Shown here one piece after another: positions 19,716 to 29,469 of a stretch of 64,000 bases of DNA. A program made the position numbers and the translations under genes. Numbering within the stretch: position 1 is the stretch's first letter; each line of letters begins with the position of its first letter. Location of the stretch: positions 62,001 through 126,000 of the forward strand of contig NZ_MCGB01000086.1 in NCBI RefSeq assembly GCF_001699815.1. Reading direction: 5' to 3'. The notes beneath the pieces were generated by a model. The model saw only the letters and a program-made list of their open reading frames with translations. It searched no databases and was not told the DNA's origin. This DNA is from Ralstonia pickettii (GTDB taxonomy: Bacteria > Pseudomonadota > Gammaproteobacteria > Burkholderiales > Burkholderiaceae).

Positions 19716-21215
19716 ATGACCGCATCCACGATCAAAGCCCTGTCCGCCCAACTCGCCGCCAAAGAGGTTTCGGCGGAGGAACTGGCGCGCCATTACCTGT
19801 CGCGCATCGAGGCCGGGGCGCATCTCAACGCCTTTACCCATGTCGACGCCGAGGCGACGCTTGCCCAGGCGCGGGCCGCCGACGCACGCATTGCGGCCGG
19901 CAACGCGGCGCCGCTGACCGGCGTCCCGATCGCGCACAAGGACGTGTTCGTCACCCGCGGCTGGCGTGCCACGGCGGGCTCCAAGATGCTCGGCAACTAC
20001 GTCAGCCCGTTTGACGCCACCGTGGTCGAGCGCCTGGGCGCGGCCGGCATGGTGACGCTGGGCAAGACCAACATGGACGAATTCGCGATGGGCTCGTCCA
20101 ACGAGAACTCGGCGTTCGGCGCGGTCAAGAACCCGTGGAACCTCGAGCACGTGCCGGGCGGCTCGTCGGGCGGCTCGGCGGCAGCGGTGGCGGCCGATCT
20201 GGCGCCTGCTGCAACCGGAACGGACACCGGCGGCTCGATCCGCCAGCCGGCATCGTTCTCGGGCATTACCGGGATCAAGCCGACGTACGGCCGCGTGTCG
20301 CGCTACGGCATGATCGCTTTCGCTTCGTCGCTGGACCAGGGCGGCCCGATGGCGCGCACGGCCGAAGATTGCGCGCTGCTGCTGTCTGCCATGGCCGGCT
20401 TTGACCCACGCGATTCCACCAGTCTGGAACCCGGTCGCGGTGGCGACGTGGAAGACTTCGGCCGCCTGCTCGGCCAGCCGCTGCAAGGCGCAGATGCCGC
20501 ACGCCCGCTGGCCGGCCTGCGCATCGGTCTGCCCAAGGAGTATTTTGGCGAAGGCCTGGCCGATGACGTACGCACCACGGTACGCGCCGCGCTGGCCGAG
20601 CTGGAAAAGCTCGGCGCCACGCTGGTCGACATCAGCCTGCCGAAGACCGAGCTGTCGATCCCGACGTACTACGTGATCGCTCCGGCAGAGGCTTCGTCGA
20701 ACCTGTCGCGCTTTGACGGCGTGCGTTACGGCCACCGCGCGGCGGAATACCGCGATCTGGCCGACATGTACCGCAAGTCCCGTGCTGAAGGTTTCGGCTG
20801 GGAGGTCAAGCGCCGCATCCTGGTGGGTGCCTATGTGCTGTCCCACGGTTATTACGACGCCTATTACCTGCAGGCGCAGAAGATTCGCCGGATCATCGCG
20901 CAGGATTTCCAGAACGTGCTGGCTGGTGCCAACCGCCAGTGCGACGTGATCATGGGCCCCGTGGCCCCGACCGTCGCCTGGAAACTGGGCGAGAAGACGA
21001 GCGACCCCGTGCAGATGTACCTGGCCGACATCTTCACGCTGTCGACCAGCCTGGCCGGCCTGCCGGGCATGAGCGTGCCGGCCGGTTTTGGCGCCAACGG
21101 TCTGCCGGTTGGCTTGCAGATCATCGGCAACTATTTTGAAGAGGCACGCATGCTGCAGATTGCGCATGCGTTCCAGCAGGCGACCGACTGGCACCACCGC
21201 CAGCCGGCGGCTTGA
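19716..21215 (+). CDS. gatA: Asp/Glu-tRNA amidotransferase subunit A
   Basis: A 499-residue amidase-signature enzyme that releases ammonia from glutamine for transamidation. The Ser-cis-Ser-Lys triad is visible: Lys75 in IAHKDVF, cis-Ser150 in PGGSSGGS and nucleophile Ser174 in [11 protein letters not shown], with the same spacing as in characterised GatA. The open frame extends upstream over gatC, but the ATG at 19716 gives the family N-terminus. Two unrelated genes separate it from gatB. Confidence 0.97.
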   Translation: MTASTIKALSAQLAAKEVSAEELARHYLSRIEAGAHLNAFTHVDAEATLAQARAADARIAAGNAAPLTGVPIAHKDVFVTRGWRATAGSKMLGNYVSPFDATVVERLGAAGMVTLGKTNMDEFAMGSSNENSAFGAVKNPWNLEHVPGGSSGGSAAAVAADLAPAATGTDTGGSIRQPASFSGITGIKPTYGRVSRYGMIAFASSLDQGGPMARTAEDCALLLSAMAGFDPRDSTSLEPGRGGDVEDFGRLLGQPLQGADAARPLAGLRIGLPKEYFGEGLADDVRTTVRAALAELEKLGATLVDISLPKTELSIPTYYVIAPAEASSNLSRFDGVRYGHRAAEYRDLADMYRKSRAEGFGWEVKRRILVGAYVLSHGYYDAYYLQAQKIRRIIAQDFQNVLAGANRQCDVIMGPVAPTVAWKLGEKTSDPVQMYLADIFTLSTSLAGLPGMSVPAGFGANGLPVGLQIIGNYFEEARMLQIAHAFQQATDWHHRQPAA

Positions 21216-21254
21216 GGCCCGTACAGACGTATCCGCTCCATGCAGGAGGCACGC

Positions 21255-21740
21255 ATGAACCACTGCATCCGCACTGCACTCGGGCTGGCGCTTGCCGCCG
21301 GCCTGCTGGCGGCGTGCGTGCCGATTCCGCTGCCGTCGATTCCGGGCATCAGCCGCCCGACGACCAAGCCGCCGCCGATTTCCGACCGCCGCATCGACGT
21401 CAACGGCTACTGCAGCCAGACCGAAGAAGACGGTTTCCGCGAGCAGGCGACGCTGACCGTGGCCGACAACAATGTCAGCGCCATGCAATGGCAGTTGTGG
21501 GTCGGCCGGCGCGGTTCGTGTCAGTTCGATTTGTCGACGTTCCGGCAGACCAAGCGCCGCCCCAGCATCGAGCTGCGCGAGCGCTACGGCAATTGCACGC
21601 TGATGGTCTGGCAGGACCCGCGCCGCGTCACGCTGGCGCACGCCAACTGCGAGGCGCATTGCACGCCCGGCATCTACGAAGAAGCCTGGCCGGTGATGTT
21701 CGACCCGCAAACGGGCCAGTGCGCCCGGAATGCCCGGTGA
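21255..21740 (+). CDS. Predicted outer-membrane or periplasmic lipoprotein, unknown function
   Basis: A 161-residue protein with a lipoprotein signal (LGLALAAGLLAAC, lipobox LAAC). The mature part has six cysteines beyond the lipid-anchored one, so disulfides are likely, and many aromatic residues. I do not recognise a family. AGGAGG seven bases before ATG 21255 fixes the start over the one at 21240. Its stop overlaps the GTG of the next gene (GTGA), so the two are translationally coupled. Confidence 0.75.
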   Translation: MNHCIRTALGLALAAGLLAACVPIPLPSIPGISRPTTKPPPISDRRIDVNGYCSQTEEDGFREQATLTVADNNVSAMQWQLWVGRRGSCQFDLSTFRQTKRRPSIELRERYGNCTLMVWQDPRRVTLAHANCEAHCTPGIYEEAWPVMFDPQTGQCARNAR

Positions 21741-22702
21741 CGCGGACATCGCTTCGCGTGCTGGCGGCGCTGGCGGGCGCGCTGGCGTTGCACGCCGTCG
21801 CGCAACCGACGCCGGACGCCGAAGGTGCCCTGCCGGATATGCCCGCTGCGCGTGCGCTCTCGTCGGCGGAGCTTGGCGTGCAGACGGTGGAAATTCCGCG
21901 TGCGTCCATGAAAGACGCAGAGGATGCACCGCAAACGCTGACCGCCTACTGGGTTGCATCGCCCCTCAAGGCGCCGGCGACCGGTGCGCCGGTGGTGATC
22001 GCGCTGCACGGCTGCAGCGGCCTCTACACGCCGGCCGGGGCGGATGTCAGGGCACTGGGCTCGCGGTATCGCGGTTATGCGCAGTGGCTGGGTGCGCGTG
22101 GTTACGCGGTGGTGTTTCCCGACAGTTTCGGCCCGCGCGGCAAACCGCACGGCATCTGCACCGAACGCACCGCCACGCGCGATATCAATGGCGCGGTGCG
22201 CCGCGCCGACGTGCTGGCAACGATCCGCTGGGTGGCGGGGCAGCCGGGCGTGGACGCGCGCCGCATCGTACTGCTCGGCTGGTCCAACGGCGCGCAGGCT
22301 GTGCTGGAGGCCGTCGACGCCAGCCGCGCCTGGCCCGCAGATACGCCCCCGGTTAATCGCGCGGTGGCGTTCTATCCCGGCTGTGCGTCGGCGCAGAAGC
22401 GGCCGGACTATCGGCTGAATGCGCCATTGCTGCTGCTGGCCGGCGGCAACGACGACTGGACGCCGGCTGATCACTGCCAGGCGCTACAGACGGCCGTACT
22501 GGCGCGGCAGCCGCAGGCCCGTTTCGAGCTGGACATGTTTGGCGGTGCGTATCACGGCTTCGACGGCACGGCGCCGGTCACGGAGCGCAACGGCGTCCCG
22601 AAGGGACGTCGCTACGGAACGGTCACGGTCGGCGGCGATCCGGCAGCGCGCGAAGCGGCGTTCGCGAAGCTCGCGGCGTGGCTCGATGCGCCGCACCCCT
22701 GA
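21737..22702 (+). CDS. Exported alpha/beta hydrolase, dienelactone-hydrolase-like
   Basis: A 321-residue protein with a signal peptide (LRVLAALAGALALHAVAQ). The hydrolase core shows VVIALHGCSGLY, the nucleophile elbow GWSNGAQ, the acid in GGNDDWTP and the histidine in GAYHGFDG, as in the dienelactone hydrolase family. Its substrate is unknown. The GTG start overlaps the stop of the lipoprotein gene. It lies between gatA and gatB, probably within the same transcript. Confidence 0.82.
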   Translation: MTRTSLRVLAALAGALALHAVAQPTPDAEGALPDMPAARALSSAELGVQTVEIPRASMKDAEDAPQTLTAYWVASPLKAPATGAPVVIALHGCSGLYTPAGADVRALGSRYRGYAQWLGARGYAVVFPDSFGPRGKPHGICTERTATRDINGAVRRADVLATIRWVAGQPGVDARRIVLLGWSNGAQAVLEAVDASRAWPADTPPVNRAVAFYPGCASAQKRPDYRLNAPLLLLAGGNDDWTPADHCQALQTAVLARQPQARFELDMFGGAYHGFDGTAPVTERNGVPKGRRYGTVTVGGDPAAREAAFAKLAAWLDAPHP

Positions 22703-22787
22703 TCGCAGCCATGCAAGAACACCTGAATACCGGAATACCTGAGTACCTAGACATTCACACCACAACAATCGACAGGACACACGCAAC

Positions 22788-24254
22788 ATGCAATGGGAAG
22801 TGGTGATCGGCCTCGAGACGCACACGCAGCTCTCGACGGTCTCGAAGATTTTCTCCGGCGCGTCCACCGCCTTTGGCGCGGCGCCCAACACGCAAGCGGC
22901 GCCCGTTGACCTGGCGCTGCCGGGCGTGCTGCCGGTGCTGAACAAAGGCGCCGTCGAGCGCGCCATCGTGTTCGGCCTGGCCATCGGCGCCAAGATCGCG
23001 CCCAAGAGCATCTTCGCGCGCAAGAATTATTTCTACCCTGATCTGCCCAAGGGCTACCAGATCAGCCAGTACGAAATTCCGGTGGTGCAGGGCGGCACGC
23101 TGACCTTCCAGGTGGAAGGCAAGAACGGCCAGCCCGGCTATGAGAAGACCGTGCAGCTCACGCGCGCCCATCTGGAAGAGGACGCCGGCAAATCGCTGCA
23201 CGAAGACTTTGCCGGCATGACCGGCATCGACCTGAACCGCGCCGGCACGCCGCTGCTGGAAATCGTGACCGAGCCGGACATGCGCAGCGCCGCCGAGGCC
23301 GTGGCCTATGCCAAGGCGCTGCACGCGCTGGTGATGTGGCTGGGCATCTGCGACGGCAACATGCAGGAAGGCAGCTTCCGCTGCGACGCGAACGTGTCGG
23401 TGCGCCGCGGCCCGGACGCACCGTTCGGCACACGCTGCGAAATCAAGAATCTCAACTCGTTCCGCTTCCTGGAAGAGGCGATCAACTATGAAGTGCGCCG
23501 CCAGATCGAGCTGATCGAAGACGGCGGCACCGTGGTGCAGGAAACCCGCCTGTACGACCCGGACCGCAAGGAAACGCGCTCGATGCGCAGCAAGGAAGAC
23601 GCGCAGGATTACCGTTACTTCCCGGATCCCGACCTGCTGCCGCTCGTCATCGGCGACGACTGGATCGAGCGTGTGCGCGCCACGCTGCCCGAACTGCCGG
23701 CGGCCATGGCTGCGCGCTTTGAGTCGGCGTACGGCCTGCCGAAGTACGACGCCAGCATCCTGACCGCCACCAAAGCGACGGCTGCCTACTTCGAGGCCGT
23801 CGTGGCCGATGCGGGCGCTGCGAACGCCAAGGCTGCCGCCAACTGGATCATGGGCGAGGTCGCCTCGAACCTGAACCGCGCCGATCTGGACATCGACGCT
23901 GCGCCGGTGTCGCCTGCGCAACTGGCCAAGCTGCTCGCACGCATTGCCGACGGCACGATCAGCAACAACACCGCCAAGAAGGACGTCTTCCCCGCCATGT
24001 GGGCAGGCGAGCACGGTGGCGATGCCGACGCGATCATCGCCGAGAAGGGCCTGAAGCAGATGTCGGATTCGGGCGAGCTGGAGAAGATCATCGACGACGT
24101 GCTGGCAGCCAATGCCAAGTCGGTCGAGGAATTCCGCGCCGGCAAGGAGAAGGCATTCAACGCGCTGGTCGGTCAGGCCATGAAGGCCACGCGCGGCAAG
24201 GCCAACCCCGCGCAAGTTAACGATTTGCTGAAGAAGAAACTGGGCGCAGCCTGA
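22788..24254 (+). CDS. gatB: Asp/Glu-tRNA amidotransferase subunit B
   Basis: A 488-residue kinase subunit that phosphorylates the misacylated Glu or Asp on tRNA before amidation. It starts [17 protein letters not shown], and [12 protein letters not shown] and RCDANVSVR are family motifs. The C-terminal GatB/YqeY domain, which contacts tRNA, ends [17 protein letters not shown]. Its stop overlaps the next start (TGATG). Confidence 0.97.
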   Translation: MQWEVVIGLETHTQLSTVSKIFSGASTAFGAAPNTQAAPVDLALPGVLPVLNKGAVERAIVFGLAIGAKIAPKSIFARKNYFYPDLPKGYQISQYEIPVVQGGTLTFQVEGKNGQPGYEKTVQLTRAHLEEDAGKSLHEDFAGMTGIDLNRAGTPLLEIVTEPDMRSAAEAVAYAKALHALVMWLGICDGNMQEGSFRCDANVSVRRGPDAPFGTRCEIKNLNSFRFLEEAINYEVRRQIELIEDGGTVVQETRLYDPDRKETRSMRSKEDAQDYRYFPDPDLLPLVIGDDWIERVRATLPELPAAMAARFESAYGLPKYDASILTATKATAAYFEAVVADAGAANAKAAANWIMGEVASNLNRADLDIDAAPVSPAQLAKLLARIADGTISNNTAKKDVFPAMWAGEHGGDADAIIAEKGLKQMSDSGELEKIIDDVLAANAKSVEEFRAGKEKAFNALVGQAMKATRGKANPAQVNDLLKKKLGAA

Positions 24255-24958
24255 TGAGCACCTCCACGATGAACGCACAAGACGTCGCCAACTACCTGCA
24301 GGCGCATCCGGCCTTCTTTGAAGAGCACGCCGAGCTGCTGGCCGCCATTCAACTGACGAGCCCGCACAGCCATCGCGCGGTGTCGCTGCAGGAGCGCCAG
24401 ATGGAAATCCTGCGCGACAAGAACAAGCACCTCGAGCTCAAGCTGTCGGACCTGATGCGCCACGGCAACGAGAACGACCGCACGCAGCAGCGCGTGCACG
24501 CATGGACGGCGCGCCTGCTGGGGGAGGCCGACACGCATGCGTTGCCTTATGCCGTGCAGGATGGTCTGCGTGAAATCTTTGACGTGCCGGCTGTCGCGCT
24601 GCGCGTGTGGCAGGTCGGCGAAGAATTCGCGCACCTGGAAGTCGCGCAGGGCGTGAGCGAGGAAGTGCGCCTGTTTGCGGCCGGCCTGCGTGCGCCGTAT
24701 TGCGGCGCCAATGCGGGCTTTGAAGCCGCCGGCTGGCTCGACACGTCGGATACCGGCGGCGCACCGATCGAATCGCTCGCCATCGTCACGCTGCGCGTGC
24801 CGGTGCGTGGTGATGCCGACGCCAGCGTCGCGCCAGCATTCGGCCTGCTGGTGCTCGGCTCGCCGGACGCCCGCCGCTTCCATGACGGCATGGGCACGAC
24901 CTACCTCGCGCAGATCGGCGAACTGGCCGCTGCCGCGCTCAACCGCCTGCGCGACTGA
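24254..24958 (+). CDS. DUF484 family protein (GAF-like)
   Basis: A 234-residue cytosolic protein. The N-terminal part (VANYLQAHPAFFEEHAELL) and the following coiled segment are characteristic of DUF484 proteins, followed by a GAF-like domain. The family commonly sits directly before xerC, as here (14-bp gap), but its function is not known. Translation is coupled to gatB through a 1-base overlap. Confidence 0.88.
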   Translation: MSTSTMNAQDVANYLQAHPAFFEEHAELLAAIQLTSPHSHRAVSLQERQMEILRDKNKHLELKLSDLMRHGNENDRTQQRVHAWTARLLGEADTHALPYAVQDGLREIFDVPAVALRVWQVGEEFAHLEVAQGVSEEVRLFAAGLRAPYCGANAGFEAAGWLDTSDTGGAPIESLAIVTLRVPVRGDADASVAPAFGLLVLGSPDARRFHDGMGTTYLAQIGELAAAALNRLRD

Positions 24959-24972
24959 GCGCAGCCCGCCGC

Positions 24973-25959
24973 ATGCCGCAATCCGCATCCGTCGATGACC
25001 ATGGCGCCCAAGCGCCGCATCCGCAGATTGCGGCGTACCTGGATGCGCTGAAGTTCGAGCGGCAGCTCTCGCCGCATACGCTGCAGAGCTACACCCGCGA
25101 GCTGGCCGTGTTGCAGCGCCTGGGTGCGCAGCACGCCGCCAATATCGACCTGACGCAACTGCAGTCGCACCACATTCGCCGCATGATGGCGCAACTGCAT
25201 GGCGACGGTTTGTCCGGTCGCAGCATTGCGCGGGCGCTGTCGGCGTGGCGCGGCTGGTTCAAATGGATGGCGCTGCGCGATGCCGCTGTCACCGCCAATC
25301 CCGTCGATGGCGTACGCGCCCCGAAGAGCCCGAAGCGGCTGCCGAAAGCGTTGTCCGTCGAGCAAGCCGTCGCGCTGATGGAGCAATTGCCCGGCGACGA
25401 CGCCGAGACGATTCGCGACCGCGCCGTCAACGAGCTGTTCTATTCGTGCGGGTTGCGGCTCTCCGAGCTCGTCAGCCTCGACATGCGCCACGTGAAGGCC
25501 GGCGCGTATGAATCGGCGAGTTGGCTCGATCTGGAGGCGCGCGAGGTGCAGGTGCTCGGCAAGGGCAGCAAGCGGCGCACCGTGCCGGTGGGCACCAAGG
25601 CGACGGAAGCGCTGGCTGCGTGGCTGGCGGTGCGCGCGCAGCTTGCCAAGTCGGACGCCGCACCTGAAGACGCGCACGCGCTGTTTCTCTCGCCGCGGGG
25701 CAAGCGGCTGGCGCAGCGGCAGATTCAATTGCGCATGAAGCGCAACGCCATCGCGGCGGGTGTGCCGGCGGATGTGCACCCGCACGTGCTGCGGCATTCG
25801 TTTGCCACGCACATGCTGCAGTCGTCCGGCGACCTGCGCGCGGTGCAGGAACTGCTCGGGCACGCCAGCATTGCCAGCACGCAGGTTTATACTTCGCTCG
25901 ATTTTCAGCACCTGGCCAAGATCTACGATCAGGCGCATCCCCGCGCGAAGAAGAAGTAG
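24973..25959 (+). CDS. xerC: Tyrosine recombinase XerC
   Basis: A 328-residue recombinase that, with XerD, resolves chromosome dimers at dif. The SAM-like core-binding domain covers about residues 15-105. Catalytic residues by count are Arg162 (GLRLSEL), Lys197 (LGKGSK), His271 and Arg274 (HVLRH), His297 (GHASI) and nucleophile Tyr306 (QVYTSLD). No defect is visible, and the genomic context (after DUF484) is that of a housekeeping XerC rather than a phage integrase. Confidence 0.96.
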   Translation: MPQSASVDDHGAQAPHPQIAAYLDALKFERQLSPHTLQSYTRELAVLQRLGAQHAANIDLTQLQSHHIRRMMAQLHGDGLSGRSIARALSAWRGWFKWMALRDAAVTANPVDGVRAPKSPKRLPKALSVEQAVALMEQLPGDDAETIRDRAVNELFYSCGLRLSELVSLDMRHVKAGAYESASWLDLEAREVQVLGKGSKRRTVPVGTKATEALAAWLAVRAQLAKSDAAPEDAHALFLSPRGKRLAQRQIQLRMKRNAIAAGVPADVHPHVLRHSFATHMLQSSGDLRAVQELLGHASIASTQVYTSLDFQHLAKIYDQAHPRAKKK

Positions 25960-25998
25960 CGCATTGCCCGAGCCTTCGGGCGCCCCATCCCCAGTCGT

Positions 25999-27201
25999 AT
26001 GCAAACCCTGATTCTGAAGCCCGGCAAGGAGCGCTCGCTGCTGCGCCGGCACCCGTGGATTTTCGCCAACGCCATCGATCGCGTGGAGGGCAAGCCGGCC
26101 TCCGGTGCGACCGTCATCGTGCGCGCGCACAACGGCCAGTTTCTGGCGCGCGCCGCGTTCAGCCCCGTCTCGCAGATTCGCGCGCGCGTGTGGTCGTTCG
26201 ACGAAGCCGAGCCGGTCGACCACGCATTCTTCAAGCGCCGCATTGCCGCCGCCGTGGCGTACCGCCGCGCGTGGGTGCGCGACACCGACGCCGTGCGCCT
26301 CGTCATGGGCGAAGCCGACGGCCTGCCCGGGTTGATCGTCGACCAGTACGGCGCAGGCAAGGATGGTAACGGGGGCCAACTCGTCTGCCAGTTCAGCGCC
26401 GCGGGCGTGGAGCACTGGAAGCAGGCGATCATCGCCGCGCTCTTCAACGAGACGGGTTGCCCGAACGTCTACGAACGGTCGGACGTGAGCGTGCGCGAGC
26501 GCGAAGGCCTGGAGCAGATGACCGGTGTGCTGGCCGGTGCGGAACCTGCCGCCGACCTGTCTGCCACCGAGCACGGCGTGCGCTACTACGTGGATGTGCG
26601 CGAAGGCCACAAGACGGGCTTCTACATCGATCAGCGCGACAACCGCGCGCTCGTTGGCGCCTTGGCGCGCGATCGCGATGTGCTGAACTGCTTCTGTTAC
26701 ACCGGCGGGTTTTCGCTGGCGGCGCTCAAGGGCGGGGCGCGCTCGGTGGTGTCGATCGACTCGTCGGGCGAGGCATTGGCGGTGGCTGAGCGCAACGTCA
26801 CGCTCAACGGCTTCGATCCGGCGCGCGCCGAGTGGCTGGACGCGGACGTCTTCAAGTCGCTGCGCAACTTCCGCGCGGAAGGCCGCCAGTTCGACCTGAT
26901 CGTGCTGGATCCGCCCAAGTTTGCGGCGTCGGCGCAGCAGGTCGATCGTGCGGCGCGGGCATATAAGGAGATCAACCTCGTCGGCATGCAGTTGCTGCGA
27001 CCGGGTGGCCTGCTGTTCACGTATTCGTGCTCGGGTGCGATCGACGCAGACCTGTTCCAGAAAATCGTCGCGGGCGCGGCGGCCGATGCCAAGGTCACGG
27101 CGCGCATCCAACGCCGGCTGGCCGGCGGCGTCGACCACCCGCTGCTGACGAGCTTTCCGGAAGGCGAGTACCTCAAGGGGCTGCTGCTGCAAGTTGGCTA
27201 G
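25999..27201 (+). CDS. rlmI: Class I SAM-dependent rRNA methyltransferase (RlmI-like)
   Basis: A 400-residue enzyme with an N-terminal PUA domain (MQTLILKPGKERSLLRRHPWIF), a central RlmI-like domain with HKTGFYIDQRDNR, and a Rossmann methyltransferase domain (LNCFCYTGGFSLAALKGG, VVSIDSS). The motif DPPKFA and the cysteine in FTYSCSG match m5C methyltransferases. The expected reaction is C5 methylation of C1962 of 23S rRNA. It follows xerC by 39 bp. Confidence 0.9.
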   Translation: MQTLILKPGKERSLLRRHPWIFANAIDRVEGKPASGATVIVRAHNGQFLARAAFSPVSQIRARVWSFDEAEPVDHAFFKRRIAAAVAYRRAWVRDTDAVRLVMGEADGLPGLIVDQYGAGKDGNGGQLVCQFSAAGVEHWKQAIIAALFNETGCPNVYERSDVSVREREGLEQMTGVLAGAEPAADLSATEHGVRYYVDVREGHKTGFYIDQRDNRALVGALARDRDVLNCFCYTGGFSLAALKGGARSVVSIDSSGEALAVAERNVTLNGFDPARAEWLDADVFKSLRNFRAEGRQFDLIVLDPPKFAASAQQVDRAARAYKEINLVGMQLLRPGGLLFTYSCSGAIDADLFQKIVAGAAADAKVTARIQRRLAGGVDHPLLTSFPEGEYLKGLLLQVG

Positions 27202-27279
27202 CAATTTGTCGCAATTTTTGGCTTGTCCCGGCAAGCCGCCATTGCGAAGATGCGGTCCTTCGTTTTCCGCATCTCGTCG

Positions 27280-27798
27280 ATGGCTTCCAATGCTGCCCAT
27301 CACGCGACGGGCTGGGCAGCAGGCCTGATTGCCGCCACCCTCGTCGCACAGGCTTCCCATACGTCTCTCGAACATCTCGGCAGCATCCTGGCGTTTTGCG
27401 CGGCGGTGGCCGGCAGCACCGCGCCTGACTGGATGGAGGTGGCCTGGTGGACCCGTGCGCGCCGCCTCTGGATCACGCACCGCACCGCCACCCATTGGGG
27501 CATCGGTTGGATAGCCGTGCTTGTTCTGTCGTACCAGGCGCTGGGCCATGCGCACCTGTGGGCGCCGCTGCTGTTCGGCTTCGCCTGTGGCGGCCTGATG
27601 CACCTGCTGGCGGACTGGCCGAATCCGTTGGGCGTGCCCTGGATCTGGGGGCGCCATTCCCTGAACTTGTGGAAGAGCGGCCACTGCGATCTGATTGTGG
27701 TGATCCTGGCATGGGCCGCGGCATGCTGGCTCGTGCGGCCGTTGTGGGCGGCGACGGCAACGCGCGTAGTTGGATGGTTCGCCCACGTGGCGCGATGA
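27280..27798 (+). CDS. YdjM-like membrane-bound metal-dependent hydrolase
   Basis: A protein of about 172 residues with four or five membrane segments. It resembles the YdjM family: a histidine pair near the N-terminus (AAHHATGWAAG), an acidic APDWME, THRTATHW and GGLMHLLADWPNPLG, which together could form a metal site. Some YdjM proteins are SOS-regulated in enterobacteria; I see no LexA box here. The start is uncertain (TTG 27223, ATG 27250 or ATG 27280); none has a good ribosome binding site. Confidence 0.7.
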   Translation: MASNAAHHATGWAAGLIAATLVAQASHTSLEHLGSILAFCAAVAGSTAPDWMEVAWWTRARRLWITHRTATHWGIGWIAVLVLSYQALGHAHLWAPLLFGFACGGLMHLLADWPNPLGVPWIWGRHSLNLWKSGHCDLIVVILAWAAACWLVRPLWAATATRVVGWFAHVAR

Positions 27799-27930
27799 GC
27801 CGGCTGCATCGGCATCGTCTGATGGAAGCCGGGCCCGCGAACGACTAAGTTGGAACCGCCGGACGCCACGCGTCCGAATCCAACTTCGTTTGCGCAACGC
27901 TTGCGCAAACGCCCTCACCGGGAGTCGTCG

Positions 27931-29457
27931 ATGACACTGGATGTGACGCGCCAAGACCCTCGCTACAACACGCTCAAACATGGCTTCAACCTGCGCTGGC
28001 CCACAACGGATGCACAGGCCGCCAGCCGCATCGCCCTCATAGAAAAGCCCGACGATGTGGCGCCCGCCGTGCAGCGCATCATCAACGCGGGCCAACGCCC
28101 GACGGTGCGCAGCGGCGGGCATTGCTATGAGGATTTCGTCTCCAACAACCCCGACGGCACGATCGTCGATCTGAGCCTGCTCGCTACGCCCGAGGTGCAC
28201 GCCGACGGCACGGTGCGCATTCCGGCCGGTACGCAGAACTGGAACGGTTACCTGGAACTGTACAAACGCCACAACGTGACGCTGCCCGGCGGCTCGTGCT
28301 ATTCGGTGGGCGCGGGCGGGCATATTTGCGGCGGCGGGTATGGACTGCTCTCACGGCTGCAAGGGCTGACGGTGGATTGGCTCTCGGCCGTTGACATCGT
28401 CACGGTGGACAAGACCGGCAAGACGGCTGCCCGCACGGTGGATGCAGCGCACGATCCCGATCTGTTCCGTGCGTGCCGCGGTGCGGGCGGCGGCAACTTC
28501 GGCGTCATCACCGGCTACACGTTCGCCAAGCTGCCCACGGCACCGCAGGAAGTCGCGCTCGCCACCGTGGCCTTCGACTGGGCCACCATGACGCCGCAGC
28601 GCTTTGCAGAACTGCTGCGCATCTACGGCGAATACTGGGACACGCGCGGCAAGGACCCTGACACGTGGGGCATGTTTTCGCTGCTCAAGCTCACGCACAA
28701 ATCGTCGGGGCAGATCGTCCTGCTCACACAGTTCTGCAACCCCGACGGCACGTGCCGCGATCTCTCTGTCCTCAATGATTTTCTGAACCGCTTCCAGGCC
28801 TGCGCGCCCACGCCGGTCAAAGGGCGCCCGCCCGGCTACGGCCCCGCGCACAAACAGGGCGTGGGGCAGCTGCTCTGCTCCAAGCCGCACACCATCGTGC
28901 AGTACGACTGGCTGACGGCCACGCAGTATCTGAACGGTTCGGGTGCCAATCAGCGTGGCAAGTACAAATCGGCCTACATGAAGCGCGGCTTCACGGCGCG
29001 CGAGGCGCAGCGCATCTACACCCACCTCACGCGGACGATGCCGGGCGTCGATCTGAGCCAGTCGCTGCTGCAAGTCGATTCGTACGGCGGCGCCGTCAAC
29101 AAGGCGGAGCGCATTGGCGATACGGCCGTGCCGCAACGCTCTTCCATCATGAAGCTGCAGTACCAGACGTATTGGGCCGCGCCTGCCGATGACGCCGGCC
29201 ACCTGCGCTGGATCAGCGATTTCTACCGTGACGTCTACGGCGCCCCCGACGTGCCCGCGCCGCACAGCGGCACGCCGTACCCCGGCGACCGGTACGAGGG
29301 CTGCTACATCAACTACCCCGACGTCGACATGCTCGCCTACCCGTTCTGGCCGCAGCTCTACTACGGCAGCGGCGACCTGTACGCGTTTCTGCAGGACGTG
29401 AAGCGCCGGTATGATCCGAACAACATCTTCCACCACGCGATGTCCGTGCGTGTTTGA
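27931..29457 (+). CDS. FAD-dependent oxidoreductase, berberine-bridge/carbohydrate-oxidase type
   Basis: A 508-residue flavoenzyme. The FAD-binding domain has RSGGHCYED with His64, and [19 protein letters not shown] with Cys123 aligning with the two residues that bind FAD covalently in berberine-bridge-type oxidases (spacing 59 against 62 in the plant enzyme). The C-terminal BBE segment is [12 protein letters not shown]. Relatives oxidise the reducing end of sugars to lactones using O2 or another acceptor. No signal peptide is seen. A GGGAG box eight bases before ATG 27931 fixes the start. It is followed after 12 bp by a lactonase gene, suggesting a two-step pathway. Confidence 0.82.
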   Translation: MTLDVTRQDPRYNTLKHGFNLRWPTTDAQAASRIALIEKPDDVAPAVQRIINAGQRPTVRSGGHCYEDFVSNNPDGTIVDLSLLATPEVHADGTVRIPAGTQNWNGYLELYKRHNVTLPGGSCYSVGAGGHICGGGYGLLSRLQGLTVDWLSAVDIVTVDKTGKTAARTVDAAHDPDLFRACRGAGGGNFGVITGYTFAKLPTAPQEVALATVAFDWATMTPQRFAELLRIYGEYWDTRGKDPDTWGMFSLLKLTHKSSGQIVLLTQFCNPDGTCRDLSVLNDFLNRFQACAPTPVKGRPPGYGPAHKQGVGQLLCSKPHTIVQYDWLTATQYLNGSGANQRGKYKSAYMKRGFTAREAQRIYTHLTRTMPGVDLSQSLLQVDSYGGAVNKAERIGDTAVPQRSSIMKLQYQTYWAAPADDAGHLRWISDFYRDVYGAPDVPAPHSGTPYPGDRYEGCYINYPDVDMLAYPFWPQLYYGSGDLYAFLQDVKRRYDPNNIFHHAMSVRV

Positions 29458-29469
29458 TGGAGCCATCCC

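Noticed and set aside
22720-22755. Repeated GAATACC/GAGTACC units before gatB
   Set aside because: Three imperfect 7-8 bp units; too short and irregular to call a regulatory array.
24901-28323. A 1140-codon open frame on the minus strand
   Set aside because: It lies wholly opposite the DUF484, xerC, rlmI, YdjM-like and oxidase genes and is His/Arg/Gln-rich; such antisense frames are common at this GC content.
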